From Nitrosomonadales bacterium (GTDB lineage: Bacteria; Pseudomonadota; Gammaproteobacteria; Burkholderiales; Gallionellaceae): a stretch of DNA of 64,000 nt. Both the position numbers and the translations under genes were made by a program. Under the pieces are notes generated by a model. That model was given only the letters and a program-made list of their open reading frames with translations, did no database searches and was not told the origin of the DNA. Shown here one piece after another: positions 23,642 to 31,691 of the stretch. The stretch covers positions 1-64,000 of the forward strand of contig JACRAT010000043.1 in NCBI GenBank assembly GCA_016234685.1. Direction: 5' to 3'. Each line of letters begins with the position of its first letter. Position 1 is the stretch's first letter.

Positions 23642-26600
23642 ATGAACCCCGCCCTGACTCCTATCGCCGAGCGTCGCCGCAACCGCATCGAACAACTCTC
23701 ACCGATCGAGTTCCCCGCTGACTTGCCGGTGGTTGCGCGCCGTGAAGAGTTGGCGCGTGCTATCGCAGAGAATCAGGTGGTGATTGTCTGTGGAGAGACC
23801 GGATCCGGTAAGACCACGCAGCTACCCAAGATTTGCCTGTCGCTTGGTCGCGGGGTGAACGGCGTCATCGCCCACACCCAGCCGCGCCGGGTGGCGGCGC
23901 GCACCGTGGCGAATCGCATCGCGCATGAGTTGAAATCCGAGTTGGGCGGCGCGGTCGGTTACAAGGTGCGCTTCAACGACAAGGTGTCGCCCGACACCTG
24001 CGTCAAGCTGATGACCGACGGCATCCTGCTGGCCGAGATCCACAGCGACCCGAAGCTGCGCCAGTACGACACCATCATTTTGGATGAAGCGCACGAGCGT
24101 TCGCTCAACATCGACTTCCTGCTCGGCTACCTCAAGCGTTTGCTGCCGCAGCGCCCCGACCTGAAACTCATCATCACCTCGGCCACGCTGGATGCGGAGC
24201 GGTTCTCGAAGCATTTCGCACACCCCTCTCCCACAAGCGGGATAACCAATGACTTGGCTGTCGTTGTTGGACAGCCAAGTCAGATGGCTAGTAGTTTTAT
24301 CAGAGGGGTTGGGGGAGAGGGGAGTGGCGCTCCAGTGCTTCAAGTCTCCGGCCGCAGCTACCCCGTCGAGGTGCGTTACCGCCCTATGCAAGACAGCGCC
24401 GAAGGTGAGCCGGAGGATGTGCCGCAAGCGGTATGCCGCGTGCTGGACGAGCTGAGTATCGGCGGCTTGCGTGGTGATGTGCTGGTGTTCCTGCCCGGCG
24501 AACGTGAGATCCGCGATACCGCCGAGGCGTTGCGCAAGCACCATCCCAAGCATGTAGAGATATTGCCGCTGTTCTCGCGCTTGTCCGCCGCCGAGCAGGA
24601 TCGCGTGTTCAAGCCCACCAATCAGCGCCGCGTGGTGCTGGCCACCAACGTGGCCGAGACTTCGCTGACCGTGCCCAACATCGGCTACGTGATCGATTCC
24701 GGGCTGGCGCGCATCAACCGCTACAGCATCCGCCAGAAAGTGGAGCAGTTGCGCATCGAGAAGATCGCCCGCGCCGCCGCTAATCAGCGTGCCGGACGCT
24801 GTGGCCGGGTGATGAGCGGCATCTGCGTGCGCCTGTACGACGAGGCCGATTTCGCCCAACGCGCCGAGTTCACCGATGCCGAGATCTTCCGCGTCTCGCT
24901 GGCGACGGTGATCCTGCGCATGAGCGCGCTGAATCTGGGCGACATCACAGAATTCCCCTTCGTCGAGCCACCCGGCTCACGCTCTATCGCTGATGGCTAC
25001 CAGTTGCTGATTGAGCTAGGCGCATTCTCCGAGGGTGCTCCCTCACCCCAGCCCTCCCCCGGCGGGGGAGGGAGTTTACCCCCCTCTCCTGCCGGGAGAG
25101 GGGGCGGGGGTGAGGGAGCTCGCGTTCTGACTCCGCTGGGTCGTGAGCTGGCCAAACTGCCGCTCGATCCCAAGGTGGCGCGACTGTTGCTGGCGGGGCG
25201 GCAGTACCAATGTCTGTCCGAGATCCTCATCATCGCCAGCGCCTTGTCGCTGCAAGACCCGCGCGACAGGCCACAGGAAAGGCGCGAGGCAGCGGATGCC
25301 ACGCACCAGCGCTTCAACGATGAACGCTCGGATTTCCTCGCCTACCTCAAGATATGGGCCTGGTTCCAGCAGGCGGTGCAGCACAAAAAATCCAACCGGC
25401 AACTGGCTGATCTGTGTCGCGACAGCTTCCTCTCCCCGCTGCGGCTGCGCGAATGGCACGACCTGCATCAGCAGTTGCACGCCCAAGTACTGGAGATGGG
25501 GCTGCGCCTCAACGAGCAGCCCGCCAGCTATGAACAACTGCACAAGGCGCTGCTCACCGGCTTGCTCGGCAATATCGGCAGCCGTAGTCTGGAGGAGATG
25601 CATTACCTTGGCGCGCGCGGCATCAAGTTCTTCATCGCGCCCAATTCGGTGCTGGCCAAGAAGGGCGCGAAGTGGGTGATGGCGGCGGAGTTGGTGGAAA
25701 CGCACAAGCTCTACGCGCGCTGCGTCGCCCGCATCGAGCCGCAGTGGTTGGAGGAAGTCGGCGCGCACGTGATCAAGCGCAACTACTTCGATCCGCACTG
25801 GGAGAAAAAGGCAGCGCAGGTGGCGGCCTGGGAGCGCAGCACTTTGTTCGGCTTGGTCATCAACCCCAAGAAGCGGGTGCATTACGGGCCGATGAATCCC
25901 GAAGAGTCGCGCGCGGTGTTCATCCGTCAGGCGCTGGTCGAAGGAGAGTTCGAGACGCGCGCGCCGTTCTTCGCCCACAACCAGAAGCTCATTCACGACA
26001 TCGAGGCGCTGGAACACAAGGCGCGCCGCCCGGACGTGCTGGTGGACGACGAGCTGATCTTCGCCTTCTACGACGCCCGCATCCCCGCTGGCATCCACAA
26101 CGGTGCGGCGTTCGAGCACTGGCGCAAAGAAGCCGAACGTGCCGAACCTAAGTTGCTGTTCCTGAAAAAAGACGACCTGATGCGCCACGAGGCGGCGGGC
26201 ATCACCACCGACCAGTTCCCGCCACAGCTGCTGATGAACGGCGTGAGCTACGCGTTGAACTACCACTTCGCGCCCGGCGACAAGGACGACGGCGTGACGT
26301 TGGCCGTGCCGTTGGCGTTCATCAACCAAGTCTCGGCGGCGCGCTGCGAATGGCTGGTGCCCGGCCTGCTGGCCGACAAGGTGGCGCAGTTGCTCAAGAC
26401 TTTGCCGCAGAAACTGCGCCGCCATCTGGTTCCCGTCCCCGAGTTCGCCACCGCTTTTTGCCGCGAGGTGCAGCCGTCGGATTCCCCGCTGCTGCAAGCA
26501 CTGGCCCGCTACATCCGTCAGCAGAAGCAACTCGACGCACCGCTGGATGCTTTCCGGCGGGAGCAGTTGCAGGCGCACCTGTCGATGAACTTCCGCGTGC

Positions 26601-27694
26601 TGGACGAGCACGGGCGGCAACTCGGCATGTCGCGCAATTTTGTGCAGTTGCGCGGGGAGTTAATGCCGAAAGGTATTTCCCCCACCCCAGCCCTCCCACC
26701 CGCAAGGAGTACGCCGCCAGATACTCGCCCTTCGGGCGGTCTTGGCGCAGCCCGGAGGGAGCGGGAGCCAGTTGGGCGGAGCGTCGAGGTTAGTCCCTCT
26801 CTCTCTGGGGGAGGGGTTGGGGTGGGGGAACAAGCTTGCCACGAAGCTCTGCGACACACCACTTGGGACTTCGGTGATTTCGCCGACACTACCCAAGTTA
26901 CCCGTGCCGGTCAGACCATCACAGTGTTCAATGCCTTGCACGACGAGGGCGATGCGGTCACTCAGCGCGCCTTCGACACCCGCGAGGAGGCGCAAGCGGC
27001 GCATCGCCGTGGTCTCGCGCGGCTGTTCATGCTGGCGCTCAAGGAGCAGGTGAAGTTCCTTGAGAAGAATCTGCCGGGGATGCAGACGATGGCGATGCAG
27101 TTCATGCCGTTCGGCAGCCAGCAGGATTTGCAGCGCCAGATCCTCGCCGTGACTTTCGAGCGTTGCTGTCTGATGGAGCCGTGGCCGACGCAGGAGAAGG
27201 AGTTCGCCGCCCGCAGCAAGGATGCCAAGGGTCGCCTTACTCTGGTGGCGCAGGAGATCGCGCGCTTGGTGGCGGCCGTGCTGGCGGAATACCCGCTGAT
27301 CCAGAAGAGCCTTCAGTCCGCCAAGTCGCACGGCCAAGCGGTGCAAGACATCCGCGCCCAGCTTGATGCGCTGCTGGGCAAGGAGTTCATCGGCCGCACG
27401 CCTTATGAACGCTTGCAACATCTGCCGCGCTACCTGAAGGGGATCAGCCTGCGGCTGGAGAAGTTGCGCGCCGATCCGGCGCGGGATGCCAAGCAGCAAG
27501 CGCAGTTGCAGCCGCTGCAACAACAATGGCAACGTCGCCTCACCGCGTTACAGGGGGAACGCGACCCGCGTCTGGAAGACTTCGGCTGGCTGATGCAGGA
27601 GCTGCGCATCTCGCTGTTCGCGCAGGAACTGAAGACGCCAGTAATCGTGTCGGTCAAGCGGCTGGAAAAAGCGCTCGAAGCGATGGGACGATAA
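23642..27694 (+). CDS. hrpA: ATP-dependent RNA helicase HrpA with three in-frame repeat insertions
   Basis: DEAH-box 3'-5' RNA helicase; in E. coli HrpA acts on stalled ribosomes. Walker A CGETGSGKTTQLP (about 50-62), DEAH followed by ERSLN, SAT (motif III) and QRAGRCGR (motif VI) are all present, as are the long C-terminal HrpA domains. At 1350 residues it is longer than E. coli (1300). Three GC-rich palindromic repeats add about 36 residues after SKHF (about 194-230), 28 after GAFSEG (about 465-493) and 51 after LMPKG (about 1012-1063). The first falls inside the helicase core, before APVLQVSGRSYPVEVRY. Confidence 0.97.
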   Translation: MNPALTPIAERRRNRIEQLSPIEFPADLPVVARREELARAIAENQVVIVCGETGSGKTTQLPKICLSLGRGVNGVIAHTQPRRVAARTVANRIAHELKSELGGAVGYKVRFNDKVSPDTCVKLMTDGILLAEIHSDPKLRQYDTIILDEAHERSLNIDFLLGYLKRLLPQRPDLKLIITSATLDAERFSKHFAHPSPTSGITNDLAVVVGQPSQMASSFIRGVGGEGSGAPVLQVSGRSYPVEVRYRPMQDSAEGEPEDVPQAVCRVLDELSIGGLRGDVLVFLPGEREIRDTAEALRKHHPKHVEILPLFSRLSAAEQDRVFKPTNQRRVVLATNVAETSLTVPNIGYVIDSGLARINRYSIRQKVEQLRIEKIARAAANQRAGRCGRVMSGICVRLYDEADFAQRAEFTDAEIFRVSLATVILRMSALNLGDITEFPFVEPPGSRSIADGYQLLIELGAFSEGAPSPQPSPGGGGSLPPSPAGRGGGGEGARVLTPLGRELAKLPLDPKVARLLLAGRQYQCLSEILIIASALSLQDPRDRPQERREAADATHQRFNDERSDFLAYLKIWAWFQQAVQHKKSNRQLADLCRDSFLSPLRLREWHDLHQQLHAQVLEMGLRLNEQPASYEQLHKALLTGLLGNIGSRSLEEMHYLGARGIKFFIAPNSVLAKKGAKWVMAAELVETHKLYARCVARIEPQWLEEVGAHVIKRNYFDPHWEKKAAQVAAWERSTLFGLVINPKKRVHYGPMNPEESRAVFIRQALVEGEFETRAPFFAHNQKLIHDIEALEHKARRPDVLVDDELIFAFYDARIPAGIHNGAAFEHWRKEAERAEPKLLFLKKDDLMRHEAAGITTDQFPPQLLMNGVSYALNYHFAPGDKDDGVTLAVPLAFINQVSAARCEWLVPGLLADKVAQLLKTLPQKLRRHLVPVPEFATAFCREVQPSDSPLLQALARYIRQQKQLDAPLDAFRREQLQAHLSMNFRVLDEHGRQLGMSRNFVQLRGELMPKGISPTPALPPARSTPPDTRPSGGLGAARREREPVGRSVEVSPSLSGGGVGVGEQACHEALRHTTWDFGDFADTTQVTRAGQTITVFNALHDEGDAVTQRAFDTREEAQAAHRRGLARLFMLALKEQVKFLEKNLPGMQTMAMQFMPFGSQQDLQRQILAVTFERCCLMEPWPTQEKEFAARSKDAKGRLTLVAQEIARLVAAVLAEYPLIQKSLQSAKSHGQAVQDIRAQLDALLGKEFIGRTPYERLQHLPRYLKGISLRLEKLRADPARDAKQQAQLQPLQQQWQRRLTALQGERDPRLEDFGWLMQELRISLFAQELKTPVIVSVKRLEKALEAMGR
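24223..24322 (+). repeat. Palindromic repeat, copy B (inside hrpA)
   Basis: Outer perfect 10-bp inverted repeat CCCCTCTCCC (24223-24232) / GGGAGAGGGG (24313-24322). Inner perfect 12-bp stem GACTTGGCTGTC (24251-24262) / GACAGCCAAGTC (24270-24281) with a 7-nt loop. It shares GGATAACCA..GACTTG and the MASS-coding segment with copy A in prlC, in the same frame. Confidence 0.9.
25037..25119 (+). repeat. Palindromic repeat, copy C (inside hrpA)
   Basis: Perfect 13-bp outer inverted repeat GCTCCCTCACCCC (25037-25049) / GGGGTGAGGGAGC (25107-25119). It encloses two hairpins: CCCTCCCCC / GGGGGAGGG (25052-25072) and CCCTCTCC / GGAGAGGG (25082-25102). It is translated in frame as a Gly/Pro/Ser-rich loop in HrpA. 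Confidence 0.9.
26677..26830 (+). repeat. Palindromic repeat, copy D (inside hrpA)
   Basis: Outer perfect 12-bp inverted repeat TTCCCCCACCCC (26677-26688) / GGGGTGGGGGAA (26819-26830), with a longer GC-rich centre including CGCCCTTCGGGCG. It is translated in frame as about 51 low-complexity residues (Pro, Arg, Gly, Ser) in the C-terminal region of HrpA. Confidence 0.85.
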
Positions 27695-27697
27695 GCC

Positions 27698-28783
27698 ATG
27701 AATCCGGTGTCCGCTCACCTTACACACGCACGTCTGCGCGGGTATCTGCTCGGCTGCTATGTGCTGTTCATCGCCTACGTCAGCCTGTCGCCCTTTACCG
27801 GCTGGCGCGAGTTGGGGTTGGAGTTCTCGGCGGTGCTGAGCGCGCCGTTGTGGCATACCTACACTTGGTTCGATGCCTTGGTCAATGTGCTGGCCTACTT
27901 GCCGTTCGGCCTGTTGCTGGGGTTGATCTTTCGCACGCATCTGGGCGCGGGCATGAGTGTGGTGCTGACTGTGCTGTGTGGCCTTGGCCTATCTGTGACG
28001 ATGGAATACACCCAGATGTATCTACCGTCGCGCACCAGTTCGAATATGGACATGCTGACCAATACGCTAGGGACGCTGCTGGGCGTGACGCTCGCCGTGC
28101 TCATCGCGCCGCGCGACTGGTTCGCGCTGCATCTGACCCGCTTGCGCACCACCTTGTTCGTGGAGGGTGGTCTGGCGGACTTCGGGTTGGCGCTGGTCGC
28201 GCTTTGGATATTCGCTCAGATCAACCCTTCGTTGCCGATGCTGGGCAACGTGTTCATCAGCGAGGTGTTGCGCCAGCCTTTCGTGCCGCCGCCACCGACC
28301 AGTTTTGACTGGCTGGAGAGCATGGCGGTGATGCTGAACCTGTTGATGGTGGGGGCGCTGCTGCGCACTTTGCTGTTGGAGCGCCGCCACGCGGTCATCG
28401 GCTTGGGCGTGTTGCTGTGCTTGGTCGCCTTCACTAAATTCGTCACTGCTGCGCTGCTGCTCAAATCCTGGGCGTTGCTGCTCTGGTTGAATGGCGAAGC
28501 GATGGCCGGGATCCTTTGCGGCTTGCTCCTGCTGACAGCAGCGCTGTGGTTGGGCGCGCGTGGTGTGCGCAGTCTGGCTTGGTTCGCCTGCGTGAGTTAT
28601 CTGCTGCTGACGCATCTGGTGCTGGATGCCTCCGCGCCCTCCTCCGCCATGCCGCTCTATCAATGGCGCTATCTGCATTTGCTCAATTACAACGGCCTGA
28701 CCCAGACCGTGGAGTTGATCTTTCCTTTCCTGATGCTGGGCTACCTGTGGCGCGGGCGGGAGGAAGTGGGCGACGCGGTATAA
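27698..28783 (+). CDS. VanZ-like family membrane protein
   Basis: 361 residues, about nine predicted transmembrane helices. The N-terminal half has the VanZ pattern: YVSLSPFTGW, then DALVNVLAYLPFGLLLGL, and MEYTQMYLPSRTSSNMDMLTN. The VanZ family is named for teicoplanin resistance, but most members are uncharacterised and no such role is implied here. It begins 3 bp after hrpA. Confidence 0.8.
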   Translation: MNPVSAHLTHARLRGYLLGCYVLFIAYVSLSPFTGWRELGLEFSAVLSAPLWHTYTWFDALVNVLAYLPFGLLLGLIFRTHLGAGMSVVLTVLCGLGLSVTMEYTQMYLPSRTSSNMDMLTNTLGTLLGVTLAVLIAPRDWFALHLTRLRTTLFVEGGLADFGLALVALWIFAQINPSLPMLGNVFISEVLRQPFVPPPPTSFDWLESMAVMLNLLMVGALLRTLLLERRHAVIGLGVLLCLVAFTKFVTAALLLKSWALLLWLNGEAMAGILCGLLLLTAALWLGARGVRSLAWFACVSYLLLTHLVLDASAPSSAMPLYQWRYLHLLNYNGLTQTVELIFPFLMLGYLWRGREEVGDAV

Positions 28784-28812
28784 TCCGCAGCTATCAATCA
28801 GGAGGCTAAGCC

Positions 28813-29112
28813 ATGAGTTTCTTTGAAAAACACGTTTTCTTCTGCACCAACCAGCGCGCGCCCGGCGAAGGCTGCTGCAACGACCACGGTGCAGCCGCCC
28901 TGCGCGACTACACCAAGGATCAGGTGAAAAAGCTGGGCATCCCCGGCGTGCGCGTCAACTCCGCAGGCTGTCTGGGACGTTGCGACCTAGGCCCGGTGAT
29001 GGTGGTCTATCCCGAGGCGGTTTGGTACACCTACGTCGACGAGTCCGACCTCGACGAGATCATCAATTCCCACCTGAAGAACGGCCAAGTGGTCGAACGG
29101 CTCAAGGTCTGA
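28813..29112 (+). CDS. Thioredoxin-like (2Fe-2S) ferredoxin
   Basis: 99-residue protein with the thioredoxin-fold 2Fe-2S pattern: VFFCTNQR (Cys11), GCCND (Cys21/22) and the pair SAGCLGRCDLGP (Cys53, Cys57). Similar small ferredoxins act as electron carriers; the partner is unknown. A good RBS (AGGAGGCTAAGCC) precedes the ATG. The stop overlaps the next gene (TGATG), which hints at coupling. Confidence 0.88.
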   Translation: MSFFEKHVFFCTNQRAPGEGCCNDHGAAALRDYTKDQVKKLGIPGVRVNSAGCLGRCDLGPVMVVYPEAVWYTYVDESDLDEIINSHLKNGQVVERLKV

Positions 29113-29753
29113 TGGCCGAGCGGCGCAAGTTTTCCCTCCCCGGTCCGGTGGGCCAGTTGGAGGGCGTCGTCCACCTGCCGGAATCGGATGAGCCGCGCGC
29201 CATCGCGTTGATCGCGCACCCGCTGACGGTGGATGGCGGCACGATGGACAACAAGATCGTCACCACGCTGGCCAACACCTTTGCTGAGCTGGGCTGTGTG
29301 GCGTTCCGCTTTAACTTCCGGGGCGCGGGCGCAAGCTCCGGCGAGTTCACCGGTGGCGATGGCGAGGAGGCGGATCTGGTCGCCGTGGCGAATTTTGCCC
29401 TCGACCAGTTCGGCGACCTGCCGCTGATCCTGTCTGGCTTCTCCTTCGGCGGCTATGTCGCCGCGCGCGTCTCGGTGCAGCTCAAGCCGCGCCATCTGGT
29501 GCTGGTCGGGCCTTCGGTGCATCGGCTGGTAGCCAAATACCAGCTCAGCTCCGACATGCCGCAAGTGCCGAAAGATACGTTGCTGATCCACGGCGAGAAG
29601 GACGAGATCATCGCGCTGGATGCGGTGCTGGATTGGGCGCGCCCGCAGCATGTGCCGGTGGTCGTAGTGCCCGATGCCGGCCATTTCTTCCATCGGCGCT
29701 TGCCGTTGCTGGCCGATCTGGTGCGCCGGCATTTTGCGGGGGTGGCGCTGTGA
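29112..29753 (+). CDS. Alpha/beta hydrolase, YkfD-type dienelactone-hydrolase-like
   Basis: 213 residues. The nucleophile elbow is [10 protein letters not shown] (Ser111), with a likely acid at Asp164 (HGEKDEI) and His191 (PDAGHFFH). The [10 protein letters not shown] segment is typical of this small hydrolase family, often annotated only as alpha/beta hydrolase. The start ATG overlaps the ferredoxin stop, and the stop overlaps the ABC ATPase GTG. Substrate unknown. Confidence 0.85.
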   Translation: MAERRKFSLPGPVGQLEGVVHLPESDEPRAIALIAHPLTVDGGTMDNKIVTTLANTFAELGCVAFRFNFRGAGASSGEFTGGDGEEADLVAVANFALDQFGDLPLILSGFSFGGYVAARVSVQLKPRHLVLVGPSVHRLVAKYQLSSDMPQVPKDTLLIHGEKDEIIALDAVLDWARPQHVPVVVVPDAGHFFHRRLPLLADLVRRHFAGVAL

Positions 29754-30664
29754 TTACCGTCATCAGCGCGCGCCAACTGCGCAAATCCTACTCCGGACAG
29801 ACCGTGGTGGACGGCCTCGATCTCACCATCCGGCGCGGCGAATGCTTCGGTCTGCTCGGCCCCAACGGCGCGGGCAAGACCACCACGCTGCGCTTGCTGC
29901 TGGGGCTGATCGCGCCGGATAGCGGCGAGCTGTCTTTGCTGGGCGAGCCCGTGCCGCAACGGGCTCGCGAGGCGCGGCTCAAGGTCGGCGTGGTGCCGCA
30001 GATCGACAACCTCGACCCGGATTTCACCGTGGCCGAGAATCTGCTGGTGTATGGCCGCTACTTTGGCATGAAGGACGCTGCCATCGAGGCGCGCATCCCA
30101 GCGCTGCTGGAGTTCGCCAATCTCGCCAACAAGCGCGATGCGAAAGTGCCCACGCTCTCCGGCGGCATGAAGCGGCGGCTGACGCTGGCACGCGCGCTGG
30201 TCAACGATCCCGACATCATCTTCCTCGACGAGCCGACCACCGGCCTCGATCCGCAGGCGCGTCACCTGATCTGGCAACGCCTGCGCGAACTCACCGCGCA
30301 GGGCAAGACGCTGCTGCTCACCACCCATTTCATGGATGAGGCCGAGCGGCTGTGCCACCGGCTGGCGGTGATGGATCAGGGTCGTCTCATCACCGAAGGC
30401 ACGCCGCGCGAATTGATCGAACAGAATATCGAGCCGCAGGTGGTGGAAGTGTTCGGCGAGGGCGTGGAAGCGTGGGTGGCCGAACACGCCGCCCGTTACG
30501 CCGCCCGCTACGAGATCAGCGGCGAAACCGCGTTCTGCTACGTCACCGATGCCGCGCCGCTGCTGGCGCATCTGCACGGGCATCCGACGCTACGCTTTTT
30601 GCATCGTCCGGCGAATCTGGAAGATGTGTTCTTGAAGCTGACGGGGCGGGAGATGCGGGAATGA
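29750..30664 (+). CDS. ABC-2 type exporter, ATP-binding protein (NodI-like)
   Basis: 304 residues from the GTG that overlaps the previous stop (GTGA). Walker [12 protein letters not shown]-loop [10 protein letters not shown], signature [15 protein letters not shown], Walker [14 protein letters not shown] and H-loop TTHFMDEAE are all present. With the downstream permease it forms a NodIJ/DrrAB-type exporter; substrate not deducible. Confidence 0.93.
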   Translation: MITVISARQLRKSYSGQTVVDGLDLTIRRGECFGLLGPNGAGKTTTLRLLLGLIAPDSGELSLLGEPVPQRAREARLKVGVVPQIDNLDPDFTVAENLLVYGRYFGMKDAAIEARIPALLEFANLANKRDAKVPTLSGGMKRRLTLARALVNDPDIIFLDEPTTGLDPQARHLIWQRLRELTAQGKTLLLTTHFMDEAERLCHRLAVMDQGRLITEGTPRELIEQNIEPQVVEVFGEGVEAWVAEHAARYAARYEISGETAFCYVTDAAPLLAHLHGHPTLRFLHRPANLEDVFLKLTGREMRE

Positions 30665-30673
30665 GCAGAATAT

Positions 30674-30798
30674 CGTCATTCCGGCGCAGGCCGGAATCCA
30701 GCCGATTAAATAGATTCGTGCGCAGCACGACAAAACCAGCGATTGTCCGCTACGCGGCCACCTTCAATTACTGGATTCCGGCCTGCGCCGGAATGACG
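30674..30798. repeat. 125-bp inverted-repeat element between the ABC genes
   Basis: Perfect 28-bp terminal inverted repeats (30674-30701 and 30771-30798), starting CGTCATTCCGG and ending CCGGAATGACG, around a 69-bp centre. It has a MITE-like or extragenic-palindrome architecture and no coding capacity of its own. It lies exactly between the ATPase and permease genes. Confidence 0.9.
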
Positions 30799-30808
30799 GA
30801 GTGGGCAG

Positions 30809-31594
30809 ATGCGTCCTGACATTTACGCCCTTCCGCGCCTGAGTCGCCGCTTCTTTCCCATCTGGCAGCGCAACTTCTTGGTCTGGCGCAAGATCGCGGC
30901 GGCTTCCGTCATCGGCCACATCGCCGACCCGATGATCTACATGATCGGCTTGGGCTACGGCCTCGGCAGCCTGGTGCCGGAGATGGGCGGCACGTCGTAC
31001 ATGTTGTTCTTGGCGGGCGGCACGGTGTGCTACAGCACCATGAACAGCGCCAGTTTCGAGGCGCTGTATTCCGGCTTCGCGCGGATGCACGAGCAGCGCA
31101 CTTGGGAGGCGATCCTGAATACGCCGGTGACGCTGGACGACATCGTGTTGTCCGAGATCCTGTGGGCGGCGAGCAAGAGTCTGATGTCGGGTATCGCAGT
31201 GCTGGCGGTGGTGTGGCTATTCGGCTTGTCGCATACTTGGCTGTCGCTGTGGGCGATCCCGCTGGCCTTGCTGGTGGGGCTGTGCTTTGCCTCCATCGGC
31301 CTGATTATGACTGCACTGGCGCCGAGCTATGATTTCTTCTTGTACTACTTCACCTTGGTCATCACGCCTATGATGTTGCTGTGCGGGGTGTTCTTTCCCG
31401 TTGCCCAACTGCCGCCCGTGTTGCAGATCGTTTCTGCCGCCTTGCCGCTGTCTCATGCCATCGACCTTGCCCGTCCGCTGCTCAGCGGAGTCGTCCCGAC
31501 GCAGGCGCTGCTGCATTTCGGCGTGCTGCTGGGATATGCGCTGGTAGGCTATTACGTGTCGCTGGTGTTGTTCCGGCGGCGCTTGGGGCGCTAG
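30809..31594 (+). CDS. ABC-2 type exporter, permease (NodJ-like)
   Basis: 261 residues, six predicted membrane helices and the ABC-2 pattern (VIGHIADPMIYMIGLGYGLG, RTWEAILNTPVTLDDIV, LCGVFFPVAQLPP). The ATG at 30809 follows GGAGTGGGCAG, part of which borders the inverted-repeat element. Another ATG at 30661 overlaps the ATPase stop but leads into a different, short frame. Confidence 0.92.
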   Translation: MRPDIYALPRLSRRFFPIWQRNFLVWRKIAAASVIGHIADPMIYMIGLGYGLGSLVPEMGGTSYMLFLAGGTVCYSTMNSASFEALYSGFARMHEQRTWEAILNTPVTLDDIVLSEILWAASKSLMSGIAVLAVVWLFGLSHTWLSLWAIPLALLVGLCFASIGLIMTALAPSYDFFLYYFTLVITPMMLLCGVFFPVAQLPPVLQIVSAALPLSHAIDLARPLLSGVVPTQALLHFGVLLGYALVGYYVSLVLFRRRLGR

Positions 31595-31625
31595 ATGGCG
31601 GGGGAGAGGTTCTTTCCCAGCAATA

Positions 31626-31653
31626 AAAACGGGCATCCGAAGATGCCCGTTTT
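31626..31653. terminator. Bidirectional terminator between ABC permease and porin
   Basis: Perfect 12-bp stem AAAACGGGCATC / GATGCCCGTTTT with loop CGAA, placed between two convergent genes, so T-rich on both strands. Confidence 0.9.
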
Positions 31654-31691
31654 AACTTCTGTTTGCTTAACCCCGGCGAGCGGGGTGGCAA

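Noticed and set aside
23642-27694. hrpA insertions as sequencing or assembly errors
   Set aside because: They keep the frame, have precise inverted repeats, and related copies occur in other genes and spacers, which errors would not produce.
30661-30819. Short ORF starting at the ATG that overlaps the ABC ATPase stop
   Set aside because: It is made almost entirely of the inverted-repeat element and is out of frame with the permease.
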